Shown here: piece by piece, positions 7,092-15,515 of the stretch
How positions within the stretch are numbered: position 1 is the stretch's first letter
How the letters are laid out: every line of letters starts with the position of its first letter
Assembly: GCF_002835665.1 (NCBI RefSeq)
Contig: NZ_PIZV01000018.1
Span: 1-33,191, forward strand
DNA length: 33,191 nucleotides
Reading direction: 5' to 3'
Source of the DNA: Chryseobacterium sp. PMSZPI
GTDB taxonomy: Bacteria; Bacteroidota; Bacteroidia; Flavobacteriales; Weeksellaceae
Translations under genes and position numbers: made by a program
The notes under the pieces: model-generated
Databases searched by the model: none
What the model saw: the letters and a program-made list of their open reading frames with translations, nothing else
What the model was told of the DNA's origin: nothing

Positions 7092-8021
7092 TTATTGCGG
7101 TTTATAAATATAGTTTACTCCATACCCTTTTGTCATATAGGTTTGAGGATCATAACCATAATTTGTACTCAATACAATTGGAGTTGGAACCGGTTGCATT
7201 AGGTCTGATATTGTCCTCCTTTTAGGGTTGTTTGGAGATAATATCAAACTTTCTTTATCATTATAAAGTGTAGATAAGAGTCTTGATATCTTATAAACAT
7301 TTGGTAATAATGTGAATGGACTAATCTTATCATCATATGCAAGAAAATCATAACCTGTTTTTTTTGTAGGAGCTCCCAATGCACCGACTGCCATAGGCCC
7401 ATAATGTCTTACTACTCTAGCCACATTATCTCCTAAATAAGTATATTTTGTTCTGGAGTAATTAGTGAACACAAATGGCATTCCTGCTACATCCGGACCA
7501 TTTTTCATCGTGATAGAGTCTAGCTTTGCCGTTGTTGTATTGTAATTAATCTCATACAAAAATTTCTCCTTTCTAAGAAGGGTTTGTGGGCCGGGTGGAT
7601 TGGGTGGTACTGGAGCCGGTCTTCTGAAAATCGTTCTATTCTCAGAAATTTTCTCCAACTGGTTGTTGTTTTTATAAGTAAACAACTGAGTGTAGGATAC
7701 ACTATCTTTATCCAACTTTCCATTTCCATCCAAATCCAAAAAACCATTAAAAGTAATTTGGCTAATCTTGTCTCCACTGTACATTACATCAGTAACAGAA
7801 GCACTGTCTGTAATTACTTTAGTCACAAGAAGACCAGTATAATAATACATTGCTAATGTATCTTTGTCTGTAATTTCTTTATATAAAGCTCTGGGACCAG
7901 ACAATCCTCCCGTATTATTCAAATCTAAAAGAGGATTTCCATCTTCATCTAATAAGCTTTTGCAGGAATGAATCGAAGAGAAGCCTGCTATTAATAAAAT
8001 AAAATAGAAAAGTTGTTTCAT
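7092..8021 (-). CDS. Lipoprotein of unknown function, paralog of the next gene
   Basis: The 309-residue product has a lipoprotein signal peptide with the lipidated Cys20 (SSIHSC), followed by an acidic stretch (KSLLDEDGN) that could act as a surface export signal. The body is beta-rich, with repeated short strands of the type SQITFNGF and KFLYEINYN. Residues 96-106 read DLDGNGKLDKD, which has the spacing of a calcium-binding EF-hand loop. A proline-rich linker (APVPPNPPGP) lies near residue 140. The C-terminus shares a pattern with the lipoprotein at 8118-8981: YD-x4-SP, LP, SPNNP, then a Tyr-rich end. The pair probably arose by duplication. Function is unknown. It has its own -7 box and terminator. 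Confidence 0.82.
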   Translation of the reverse strand: MKQLFYFILLIAGFSSIHSCKSLLDEDGNPLLDLNNTGGLSGPRALYKEITDKDTLAMYYYTGLLVTKVITDSASVTDVMYSGDKISQITFNGFLDLDGNGKLDKDSVSYTQLFTYKNNNQLEKISENRTIFRRPAPVPPNPPGPQTLLRKEKFLYEINYNTTTAKLDSITMKNGPDVAGMPFVFTNYSRTKYTYLGDNVARVVRHYGPMAVGALGAPTKKTGYDFLAYDDKISPFTLLPNVYKISRLLSTLYNDKESLILSPNNPKRRTISDLMQPVPTPIVLSTNYGYDPQTYMTKGYGVNYIYKPQ

Positions 8022-8047
8022 TTTCTGGTAATTAATTATTTTTTTGA

Positions 8048-8055
8048 CAAATATA
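8048..8055 (-). promoter_or_regulatory. -7 box of the lipoprotein gene at 7092-8021
   Basis: TATATTTG on the reverse strand is an exact TAnnTTTG match 26 nt upstream of the ATG at 8021. No -33 TTG is obvious. Confidence 0.45.
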
Positions 8056-8117
8056 ATTTTTTTTAAGAGAAATTATATTATTATTTATTTTCTGATAAAA
8101 TCAATAATGATTTCTTT

Positions 8118-8981
8118 CTATAAGTTTTTATAAGCAAACGTTACATTTTGATTTTTTTCAATCACCGGGTAACCTTGGTTATCGTAAGAATAACTTTGTG
8201 CAGTATTCACACCCGGAGCCGGATCCGGAAGCTTAATATACATTGATGTAGGATTATTCGGAGATGCTTTATAAAAGTTAACAGGATCCATCAAACCACG
8301 AATGATAAAAAATGCTTTTGGAAGTGTTGAGTATGGACTTTTTTGAGCATCATAATTTTGGAAACTATATTGGGACAACACCGCTGTGCTCATATCCGGA
8401 TCTCCGTTAATTTTCAGTAATCCCTTGGAAACTTTAACCTGAGAAATATTTTCTGCAGAATAATCAAAAGCATTTTCAATAAATCCATTGTAGGCACTTA
8501 TTCCTCCTGTCTTTCTTTTTTCAAGAATCTTAGTAAGTTTTCCTGATGCGTCATACGTAAAAATATAATCACTTACATAGGAAGCGCCGGAGGTAGATGC
8601 CGTTGCCACACAGGATGCATTATAAATATTTCCTTTGCTATCTGAAGTCATATCAAAATCATACTTCATCATTCCTGTGGATGCTGAACTCACAAAATTG
8701 ATTTTCTTAATCGTCTTGTTATTATAAGTAATCGTACCTGTGTAGTATACATTAGATGCGGCATCATTTTTCACTACTGCTTGCTCTAAAACACCCGAAG
8801 TAGTGGTATATTCTTCCTGGGAAACGCTATTCGCTGTTACTTTAGTCAGAATTCTTTTAGGTGGCGGACCATCGTCAGGATTCGGTATAGATTCTGTAGG
8901 ATCTGCTGTTGTATTGCATGAAGCCAGCAGCCCCAAAAAAGCAATACCGGCAAAGATTGTAAGAAAATAGTTTTTTACCAT
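8118..8981 (-). CDS. Lipoprotein of unknown function, paralog of the previous gene
   Basis: The 287-residue product carries a lipobox LLASC (lipidated Cys22) and a Pro/Asp-rich linker (SIPNPDDGPPP) before a beta-rich domain. The C-terminal third contains YDAQKSPYSTLP, then KASPNNPTSMYI, then a run of strands ending FAYKNL. The same pattern occurs in the gene at 7092-8021, although the N-terminal halves differ. The alternating TYNNKTIKKI and TYDASGKLTKI strands recall beta-strand-repeat lipoproteins of Bacteroidetes that are annotated only as DUFs; I cannot fix the family by eye. It sits 96 nt upstream of its paralog and has its own -7 box (9009-9002). Confidence 0.82.
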   Translation of the reverse strand: MVKNYFLTIFAGIAFLGLLASCNTTADPTESIPNPDDGPPPKRILTKVTANSVSQEEYTTTSGVLEQAVVKNDAASNVYYTGTITYNNKTIKKINFVSSASTGMMKYDFDMTSDSKGNIYNASCVATASTSGASYVSDYIFTYDASGKLTKILEKRKTGGISAYNGFIENAFDYSAENISQVKVSKGLLKINGDPDMSTAVLSQYSFQNYDAQKSPYSTLPKAFFIIRGLMDPVNFYKASPNNPTSMYIKLPDPAPGVNTAQSYSYDNQGYPVIEKNQNVTFAYKNL

Positions 8982-9001
8982 AGAGATTTTTTTAACTCGT
9001 T

Positions 9002-9009
9002 CAAATATA
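9002..9009 (-). promoter_or_regulatory. -7 box of the lipoprotein gene at 8118-8981
   Basis: TATATTTG on the reverse strand, exact match to TAnnTTTG, 20 nt before the ATG at 8981. It is the same octamer used by the paralogous lipoprotein. Confidence 0.45.
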
Positions 9010-9073
9010 ATTCAATTTTTGATAATACACTGTACTTTATTTCAACAAATCCACAAAGAATAGACTTAATAAA

Positions 9074-9107
9074 CAAAAAAAATCTAAAAACATAACGTTT
9101 TTAGATT
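9074..9107 (-). terminator. Terminator of the three-gene QVGI(N/G)T operon
   Basis: On the reverse strand an 11-bp perfect stem (AATCTAAAAAC with GTTTTTAGATT, 9107-9097 and 9091-9081) with a 5-nt loop is followed by a run of T at 9080-9074. It is placed just after the last gene of the operon. Confidence 0.88.
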
Positions 9108-9132
9108 CCTAATTATTGCATTATTATGAAAA

Positions 9133-9873
9133 TTAATACGGCTGCAATACCGATGTTGTCAATACTGATTGCGACATATCGCTATTCAGATAGTATGAAT
9201 CAACAGCTCTACCGATTCCTAATGTTGTACTGTTTAAAGCCCTGTTGATACAAGCTACTTTAACTTCATATTTATTTTTAGGTATAAGATTAGTCAATGT
9301 TGCATTAAGATTAAAGATTTTATAAGCACCACTATCTCCTAATAATACATCTGTTCTGACTGCTTTAAGTTTATTATCTACAAAAATACCACATGCAAAA
9401 CTCGCCGATGCCGAATAATTATTGACCTTCTGAGCTGTCGTTTGAAATGAAAATGTTACTTTATTGTTAGCATTTGTCACAGAAAAAGTATCAGAAGCTC
9501 CCGGAATCACTGCCCAGTTCCCAGCCAAATTATCATTTTCGTTGTAAGGAGTGGAAGATCCACTGTAAGAAAACTGAACTCCTGTCTGATCTGCAACTGT
9601 ATTGATAGAAAAAAGAGACATACTTCCTTGTCCGTCAGCAATTTTTATATTCTTCCAATCATTGGCTTGCATATCTGCATTATTGTGAAAGATATCACCT
9701 GCCGTACCCGCGGATCCTTTCAATAAGTTCGTCCCTCCAGTTCGTAGTTCTTTCCTAACATTTAAATCTCCATTCACATCCAGCATATTAACAGGAGAAG
9801 CTGTATTAATCCCGACCTGAGCGTTTACAAATCCCGCACATAGTAAAGAGATTATAAAAAATATATTTTTCAT
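9133..9873 (-). CDS. Secreted QVGINT protein, third gene of operon
   Basis: The 246-residue protein has a signal peptide (MKNIFFIISLLCAGFVNA) and a mature start QVGINTASPVNMLDVNG, a motif very common in secreted flavobacterial proteins and similar to the start of tail-fibre-like and adhesin-like trimeric proteins. A short linker (RTGGTNLLKGSAGTAGD) leads to a beta-rich domain with two conserved cysteines, in FACGIFVDNKLKAVR and VKVACINRAL, that match the two downstream-related paralogs. No type IX C-terminal sorting domain is evident. It is 9 nt behind the preceding gene, so it belongs to one transcript of three. Function unknown; a surface or matrix structural role is a guess. Confidence 0.83.
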   Translation of the reverse strand: MKNIFFIISLLCAGFVNAQVGINTASPVNMLDVNGDLNVRKELRTGGTNLLKGSAGTAGDIFHNNADMQANDWKNIKIADGQGSMSLFSINTVADQTGVQFSYSGSSTPYNENDNLAGNWAVIPGASDTFSVTNANNKVTFSFQTTAQKVNNYSASASFACGIFVDNKLKAVRTDVLLGDSGAYKIFNLNATLTNLIPKNKYEVKVACINRALNSTTLGIGRAVDSYYLNSDMSQSVLTTSVLQPY

Positions 9874-9882
9874 AATTGATTT

Positions 9883-10698
9883 TTAATTAATAATTGGGTT
9901 GAATACTTCCGGCACTTCATATACATCTACCTTCAATGATGATTGTGCAATAAACCCATTAATATTTGTGCTTGTGTTTGTACCTATTGCAAAATTCTTA
10001 TAGATATCCCCATAAGAAGCCAATCTTGAACAGGCTACACTTACAGTATGGTTACCTTTAGATAAATTTTCAACAATTCCGATCTGATTATGAGTAAGGA
10101 AAGGATATAGAGAATTGATAGCCTTCAAATTTCTTTGTCTTAGATTCACCAATTTGTCATCTACAAAAATACCACATGCATAATCGATGGATGTGTCTGT
10201 ACTTCCATTAGAATTAAAATCAGCCTGCACTACAGTTTCAAATTGAAAATAGGCCTTACTCTGAGTACTGAATACACTAATTGTTTGTGATAATCCATCA
10301 ATTTTTTTGAATCCTTGAAGGCTGTTAATATCTGCTCCCTTGGTGAAGAGAGCACCTCTGGAAGTAGTTGTATTAGGTTGTTCATAATAAGCAAACCTAA
10401 TTCCCTGCTTATCTGAAAAAGAGTTATTGAATATTAAATAAAATTTATTAGGCTCATATTCCGGAATACGTAGTGTTTTCCATATCGGAGTATATCCTTC
10501 TCCTCGAGAAACCAATAGTTGGTCATTATTTCCCTGAGAAAGAGTATTATCTGTTTCATCAAGAACAGCAATTTTACTTCTGAGATTCAGGTCTCCATTT
10601 ACATCTAAAGTTGCTTTTGGAGCATTAGTATTTATACCTACTTGAGCGGACAAGATTAACCCTGACGCAAAAAGCAGGCTCGAAAATATTTTTTTCAT
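9883..10698 (-). CDS. Secreted QVGINT protein, second gene of operon
   Basis: The 271-residue protein starts with a signal peptide (MKKIFSSLLFASGLILSA) and the mature motif QVGINTNAPKATLDVNGDLN. It then has SQGNNDQLLVSRGEGYTPIWKTL, which is shared almost residue for residue with the first gene of the operon (VLVSQGEGLPPVWKSL). The C-terminal domain has the paired cysteines (DYACGIFVDDKLVNLR and VSVACSRLASYG) and a terminal KVDVYEV strand. It is 7 nt behind the first gene and 9 nt ahead of the third. The third gene lacks the GEG-x-PIWK segment but keeps the remaining pattern. Function unknown. Confidence 0.83.
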   Translation of the reverse strand: MKKIFSSLLFASGLILSAQVGINTNAPKATLDVNGDLNLRSKIAVLDETDNTLSQGNNDQLLVSRGEGYTPIWKTLRIPEYEPNKFYLIFNNSFSDKQGIRFAYYEQPNTTTSRGALFTKGADINSLQGFKKIDGLSQTISVFSTQSKAYFQFETVVQADFNSNGSTDTSIDYACGIFVDDKLVNLRQRNLKAINSLYPFLTHNQIGIVENLSKGNHTVSVACSRLASYGDIYKNFAIGTNTSTNINGFIAQSSLKVDVYEVPEVFNPIIN

Positions 10699-10705
10699 CG
10701 TTTAA

Positions 10706-11524
10706 TTAATTTTTATAGCTTACATATTCAATAACATCCATCTTCATTGTTGATTCCAGAGTAAATGCATTAGATGTACCATTGGAATCCTGAACATTAC
10801 GTCCTACCGCGAACTGAGATCCGAGATTAGAAGTGTCAATCTTTCTACAAGCGATTTCGATTTTATGTGGCCCCACAGGAACATTAAGTTCCGTATAATT
10901 AAGCGTAAAAATATAATCCTGAATTCCACTTTTCCCGGCATTATTATTGGAAGCAACTCTGTCCGGACGCACCGCTACAAGTTTTCCATTTCTGAAAACC
11001 CCACAAGTAAACCTGATACTTTCCGATGTTGTAGATACCGGGGCTTTCATTTCTATTCCTGTCTGGAATTGATAAGTAAGTCTGTTTCTTCCATTTTTAA
11101 TGGAAAAGTTATTTTCAAGGCCGGTAATTTTTGCCCATTTACCTTTGCTGATATCATTGATATCATCTCCAACGCTATTTTTATAGATACCATCGGCTGT
11201 AACTCCATTAGAAAGCGTTACAATACCTACCTGATCTGATGACAAATACGAATTAATCAATTTGTACTGTCCCTCTTCCATAAAGGAAACATTCAATGAT
11301 TTCCAAACCGGAGGCAAACCTTCTCCTTGGGAAACCAAAACCTGGCCGTTCAATCCTGCATTTCCAGCTTGAGTTGAAGTACCACCTACTCTAAGTTCTT
11401 TTCGTAAGGTGGTTTTTCCATTGACATCGAGAGTAGACTTTGGTCTGGGAGTCCCGATTCCCACCTGTGCTGTGGCATAGAAAGAAAGAAGCCCAGCTGC
11501 GCAACAATATATATTTTTTTTCAT
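10706..11524 (-). CDS. Secreted QVGIGT protein, first gene of operon
   Basis: The 272-residue product has a signal peptide ending in YATA and a mature start QVGIGTPRPKSTLDVNGKTT. The next segment, LRVGGTSTQAGNAGLNGQ then VLVSQGEGLPPVWKSL, is the collagen-like/tail-fibre-like linker typical of this protein class. The C-terminal beta domain contains FTCGVFRNGKLVAVRPDRV, then KIEIACRKIDTSNLG, then QFAVGRNV and a terminal MKMDVIEYV strand. It is the promoter-proximal gene of three. A -7 box TACCTTTG lies 11 nt upstream of its ATG, so the leader would be only a few nucleotides long. Function unknown. Confidence 0.83.
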   Translation of the reverse strand: MKKNIYCCAAGLLSFYATAQVGIGTPRPKSTLDVNGKTTLRKELRVGGTSTQAGNAGLNGQVLVSQGEGLPPVWKSLNVSFMEEGQYKLINSYLSSDQVGIVTLSNGVTADGIYKNSVGDDINDISKGKWAKITGLENNFSIKNGRNRLTYQFQTGIEMKAPVSTTSESIRFTCGVFRNGKLVAVRPDRVASNNNAGKSGIQDYIFTLNYTELNVPVGPHKIEIACRKIDTSNLGSQFAVGRNVQDSNGTSNAFTLESTMKMDVIEYVSYKN

Positions 11525-11535
11525 AATAAGGACTG

Positions 11536-11543
11536 CAAAGGTA
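11536..11543 (-). promoter_or_regulatory. -7 box of the QVGI(N/G)T operon
   Basis: TACCTTTG on the reverse strand is an exact TAnnTTTG match, ending 11 nt before the ATG at 11524. A TTG cluster lies upstream, but at 25 nt spacing, longer than usual. Confidence 0.5.
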
Positions 11544-11814
11544 CAAATTATGAATCTAAAAAAAGAACCAACAACAACCTAAACACATAGAAATAAACAC
11601 ATTAGACTATAGAATTAATCACACATAAAAGTAGAATTATTTCTACATAACTCTACTTTTTCAAATTAAAAAATTCCAGATAAGCCTCTAACTCCCTTCT
11701 AGATCGAAGATTACCGCTTATTTTTAATCAATAAAAAGTGATATTAATACCTCATAAATGAAGGTATTTCTCTTATAAATGAATATTTTTAAAGAAAAAA
11801 ATGACAACAATCAC

Positions 11815-11851
11815 AAAAAAACATATAAAAACTTAAGTTTTTATATGTTTT
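11815..11851 (-). terminator. Terminator of mfd: 34-nt perfect palindrome
   Basis: 11818-11851 is a perfect 2 x 17 palindrome centred on CTTAAG. On the reverse strand it ends in a T-run (complement of the A-run at 11815-11821), 43 nt after the mfd stop. The stem is AT-rich but long. Confidence 0.75.
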
Positions 11852-11894
11852 CTATCTTTTGAGTCAAATATTAAATTTTCTGAAAAACAGATGT

Positions 11895-14800
11895 TTATTG
11901 ATGTCCTATAATAGCTTTTAATAATACATTCACCTCATCTACGTTTTTAATTTTTTCTTTTCTCATCATAAGCTGGTTACCTTCTTTACCAGATTTCTCC
12001 TTCAGTTGAGCTTCAGCCGGATTTCGAGTAAGATAATTAATAATGTGTCTGAATCGGTCGGTTTGATAAAATTTATCTTGCGGGTTACTTGGGAAGTATC
12101 CTAAGAATACTCCGTTTTTCATCACAATCTTTTCAAAACCAATGTCTGCTGCAAGCCATTTTAAAGACACACTTTTCAGTAGATTGACAGCCTCTTTTGG
12201 TAATGCTCCAAAACGATCAATCAATTCTAACTCAAATTGATGAAGTTCATTTTCGTTGTTAATGTCTGCAATCTTTTGATACAGTAATAATCTTTCTTCC
12301 GTATTGGAAATATAGAAGTCCGGTAACATCAGCTCCAAATCCGTATCGATATTCACATCTTTTACTGATTTAAAAAGTTTTTGTCTGTCTTCCTCATTTT
12401 CAAAAAGATTTTCAAAATCTACATCATCTTTTAATTCTTCAAGAGCTTCCTGCATTAATTTTTGATAGGTCTCAAAACCCATCTCATTTATAAAGCCACT
12501 CTGTTCTGCACCCAACAAATCTCCGGCTCCACGGATTTCAAGATCTTTCATTGCAATCTGGAAACCGCTTCCCAAATCAGAAAACTGTTCAATTGCTTCC
12601 AGACGTTTTCTGGCATCAGATGTCATCATATCATAAGGAGGAGTAATCAGGTAGCAAAAGGCTTTTCTATTACTACGCCCTACTCTACCTCTCATCTGGT
12701 GCAAATCAGCCATACCGAATCTTTGTGCATCATTAATGAATATGGTGTTGGCATTGGGTACATCTACCCCACTTTCAACAATGGTTGTAGAAACAAGAAC
12801 ATCATATTTACCTTCCATAAAGTCCAGTACATTTTTTTCCAGTTGCTTTCCTTCCATCTGCCCATGTCCCGTGATCACTCTTGCATCAGGAACCAATCTT
12901 TGGATGAGGCCTGCGATATCTTTTAAATTTTCAATCCTGTTATTAATGAAATATACCTGCCCATCCCTCTGAAGTTCATATGAAACAGCATCGCGAAGTG
13001 TTTCCTCATTAAATCCGATCAACTGAGTATCTACAGGTTGTCTATTGGGTGGTGGAGTTTTGATAACAGATAAATCCCTTGCAGCCATTAAAGAAAACTG
13101 TAATGTTCTTGGGATCGGAGTTGCCGTTAATGTAAGAGTATCAACATTGTTTTTCAATGTTTTCAATTTATCTTTCACTGAAACACCAAATTTATGTTCC
13201 TCATCAATAATCAATAGTCCAAGGTCTTTAAACTTCACGGAGCTGCTTACCAACTGATGGGTTCCAATGATAATATCTACTTTTCCATTCTTTAAGTCTT
13301 CTAACGTTTCTGACTTTTGCTTGGCGGTTCTGAAACGGTTTACATAAGAAACATTAACAGGAAAATCTTTTAATCTTTCTTTAAAACTTCTGTAATGCTG
13401 GAAAGCCAGAATAGTAGTAGGAACCAGGACCGCAACCTGCTTTCCGTCGGTTGCAGCTTTAAATGCTGCACGAATCGCAACTTCTGTCTTACCAAAACCT
13501 ACATCTCCGCAAACTAATCGATCCATCACAGTATCTGCTTCCATATCGCGTTTTACATCTACCGTCGCTTTTTCCTGATCTGGTGTATCTTCGTAGATAA
13601 AACTTGCCTCCAATTCGTTCTGTAAATAAGAATCCGGTGTATAAGCAAATCCTTTTGCTGTTTTTCTTTGAGCGTATAGTTTAATGAGGTCAAAAGCGAT
13701 TTGTTTTACTTTAGCTTTAGTTTTTTGTTTTAAGGATTTCCAGGTTGGAGAGCCTAGTTTACTCAGAACAATTTCCTTTCCGTCAGGACCATTATATTTT
13801 GAAATTTTATGTAATGAATGGATGCTTACATATAACAAGTCTCCATTTTTATAAGTAAGCTTAAAGCATTCCTGAATTTTACCATCATTATTTACTTTTA
13901 CCAACCCCATAAATTTTCCAATCCCATGATCAATATGAGCAATATAATCTCCAATTTTTAAGGACATTAAGTCTTTTAGGGTTAGCTGTTCCGATTTTGC
14001 AAACGTATTTTTTGCTTTATATCTCTGGTAACGGTCAAAAATCTGATGATCCGTGTATACCAATAATTTATGTCCGTTATCTACAAATCCTTCATGCAGT
14101 TCGGATTTAAAACTTTTAAAAGGAAGCTCATGTTCCAACTCTTCAAAAATAGACTCCAATCTTTCTTTTTGTTTTTCTGTTGAAAAAGAAATCCAGGTAT
14201 CATATCCATTGCTTTGCTTCTCTTCAAGGTCTTCAATCAGTAATTCAAAATTCTTATGGAAAGAAGGTTGCGGAAGTTGTTCTGTTTTAACTTCTGTTAT
14301 TTCTTTGATTCCTTCAATGGGAACACTTCCAAAATCAATCGTTTTAAATTTTTTATAATCGAATAAAAATTCCTGATCAGAGATAAAAAGCTCCTGTGGG
14401 GTTCTATGAGCTATGTCTTTACTTAAAGTTTCATATTTCTCTAATGATTTTTCATAGAATGTCTTTATTTTTTGCATTCCAACCATTCCATTCCTGGAGA
14501 CTACCAAACTCTCCTTAGGTAGCAACTGTAGCAATGACACTCTGGTTCCTGTTACTGAAAAATTCATATTGGACACCAACTGAAATTCTTTCACTTTATC
14601 TACCGAGAGTTGTGTTTCAATATCAAAAGTTTTAATGCTTTCAACTTCATTTCCAAAGAAAGTAATCCTGTATGGTTTTTCATAAGAGAAAGAAAATACG
14701 TCTACAATCCCTCCTCGTACAGAAAATTCTCCCGGCTCTGAAACAAAATCCGATTGCTGAAAATGATAATGATTAAGCAGTTCATCAACAAAGTCAAAAT

Positions 14801-15263
14801 CCAATTGATCCCCAACTTTTATATGATGTGAAATTGCCTTGAAATCTTCTTTCTTTAAAACTTTTTCAGATAAAGCTCCGGCATAAGCCACAATCACTCT
14901 TGGTGATCTTCCGGCATTTATTTTATTTAAAACTTCCGTTCTTAAAACAAGGTTAGCATTTTGTGTTTTCTCTACCTGATAAGGTTCGAGGTGAGTTGCC
15001 GGGAAATACAGCACTTTATCTTTCCCAAGCAGATCTTCCATTTCCGTATTGGCATATAATGCATCTTCCTTATCATCAACCAAATAAAGAATATTTTTCT
15101 TTTGAACTAAAAAAAGTTCAGCTACAAAAATAGAAACTGAAGACCCCGCACTTCCCTTCACAGCAAGGTGCTGATTGTTTTCTAACTGGGTAAAAATCTC
15201 TTTTCCGAATTCTTTTTGCATCAGATCAGGAAGAAACTTTTCGTTAATGGATTTTAACTGCAT
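11895..15263 (-). CDS. mfd: Transcription-repair coupling factor Mfd
   Basis: The 1122-residue ATP-driven translocase removes stalled RNA polymerase at DNA lesions and recruits the UvrA repair complex. Domains in order: UvrB-like N-terminal region (about 1-350), a CarD-like RNA polymerase interaction domain (LKIGDYIAHIDHGIGKFMG, about 435-500), the RecG-like motor with Walker A GDVGFGKT (about 586-593) and Walker B DEEH (about 687-690), TATPIPRTL and QMRGRVGR helicase motifs, and the C-terminal TRCF domain (about 960-1060). Length is close to the usual 1100-1150. I start at the ATG at 15263 (MQLKSINEKF); an in-frame TTG at 15287 would add eight residues but is less likely. The gene has its own -7 box and a palindromic terminator. 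Confidence 0.97.
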   Translation of the reverse strand: MQLKSINEKFLPDLMQKEFGKEIFTQLENNQHLAVKGSAGSSVSIFVAELFLVQKKNILYLVDDKEDALYANTEMEDLLGKDKVLYFPATHLEPYQVEKTQNANLVLRTEVLNKINAGRSPRVIVAYAGALSEKVLKKEDFKAISHHIKVGDQLDFDFVDELLNHYHFQQSDFVSEPGEFSVRGGIVDVFSFSYEKPYRITFFGNEVESIKTFDIETQLSVDKVKEFQLVSNMNFSVTGTRVSLLQLLPKESLVVSRNGMVGMQKIKTFYEKSLEKYETLSKDIAHRTPQELFISDQEFLFDYKKFKTIDFGSVPIEGIKEITEVKTEQLPQPSFHKNFELLIEDLEEKQSNGYDTWISFSTEKQKERLESIFEELEHELPFKSFKSELHEGFVDNGHKLLVYTDHQIFDRYQRYKAKNTFAKSEQLTLKDLMSLKIGDYIAHIDHGIGKFMGLVKVNNDGKIQECFKLTYKNGDLLYVSIHSLHKISKYNGPDGKEIVLSKLGSPTWKSLKQKTKAKVKQIAFDLIKLYAQRKTAKGFAYTPDSYLQNELEASFIYEDTPDQEKATVDVKRDMEADTVMDRLVCGDVGFGKTEVAIRAAFKAATDGKQVAVLVPTTILAFQHYRSFKERLKDFPVNVSYVNRFRTAKQKSETLEDLKNGKVDIIIGTHQLVSSSVKFKDLGLLIIDEEHKFGVSVKDKLKTLKNNVDTLTLTATPIPRTLQFSLMAARDLSVIKTPPPNRQPVDTQLIGFNEETLRDAVSYELQRDGQVYFINNRIENLKDIAGLIQRLVPDARVITGHGQMEGKQLEKNVLDFMEGKYDVLVSTTIVESGVDVPNANTIFINDAQRFGMADLHQMRGRVGRSNRKAFCYLITPPYDMMTSDARKRLEAIEQFSDLGSGFQIAMKDLEIRGAGDLLGAEQSGFINEMGFETYQKLMQEALEELKDDVDFENLFENEEDRQKLFKSVKDVNIDTDLELMLPDFYISNTEERLLLYQKIADINNENELHQFELELIDRFGALPKEAVNLLKSVSLKWLAADIGFEKIVMKNGVFLGYFPSNPQDKFYQTDRFRHIINYLTRNPAEAQLKEKSGKEGNQLMMRKEKIKNVDEVNVLLKAIIGHQ

Positions 15264-15328
15264 AAATTGTAATGGTATAAACGACAAAAGCGATTTCGGG
15301 AGTTTTCCGAAACCGTTTAAACGTCTTA

Positions 15329-15336
15329 CAAAGTTA
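15329..15336 (-). promoter_or_regulatory. -7 box of mfd
   Basis: TAACTTTG on the reverse strand matches TAnnTTTG. The leader to the ATG at 15263 would be about 60 nt and contains a 6-bp hairpin (TTTCGG/CCGAAA, 15294-15299 and 15307-15312). No -33 TTG is clear. Confidence 0.45.
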
Positions 15337-15451
15337 CGGATATTTTTTCCTTTTTATGAAATATTGAAATGCATTCGAATTTAAAATGAACAACTTAGCC
15401 CATTTAAATCTTAATTTTTTACTAATTTATTTAATTACACGTTAAAAAAAA

Positions 15452-15479
15452 TTGAATTTTTCTTCATGGCATAGTGTTG
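15452..15479 (+). promoter_or_regulatory. Promoter of the small lipoprotein gene at 15516
   Basis: TTG at 15452-15454, a 17-nt spacer and TAGTGTTG at 15472-15479 (one mismatch to TAnnTTTG) lie 36 nt before the ATG at 15516. Confidence 0.4.
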
Positions 15480-15515
15480 GAACTTTAATACGACCAAACA
15501 TTAATTAAAAATATT

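Larger units (their letters stand above)
11525..11894. other. Intergenic region between mfd and the QVGI(N/G)T operon
   Basis: This 370-nt stretch holds no credible gene. It contains the mfd terminator palindrome (11818-11851), the operon -7 box (11536-11543), an inverted repeat AAAAGTAGA/TCTACTTTT (11627-11635 and 11652-11660), and a short imperfect tandem repeat based on TATAAATGAA near 11753-11790. Confidence 0.6.

Noticed and set aside
7701..7740. DLDGNGKLD loop in the lipoprotein taken as a dockerin
   Set aside because: Only one loop is present and no second dockerin repeat follows; at most a single EF-hand-like calcium site.
10865..11239. 124-codon open frame opposite the first QVGI(N/G)T gene
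   Set aside because: The product is Ile/Asn/Cys/Arg-rich without domain features, while the other strand has a signal peptide and a clear family pattern.
15264..15287. Upstream TTG start for mfd adding eight residues
   Set aside because: ATG at 15263 gives a normal Mfd length and start; the added residues look unconserved.
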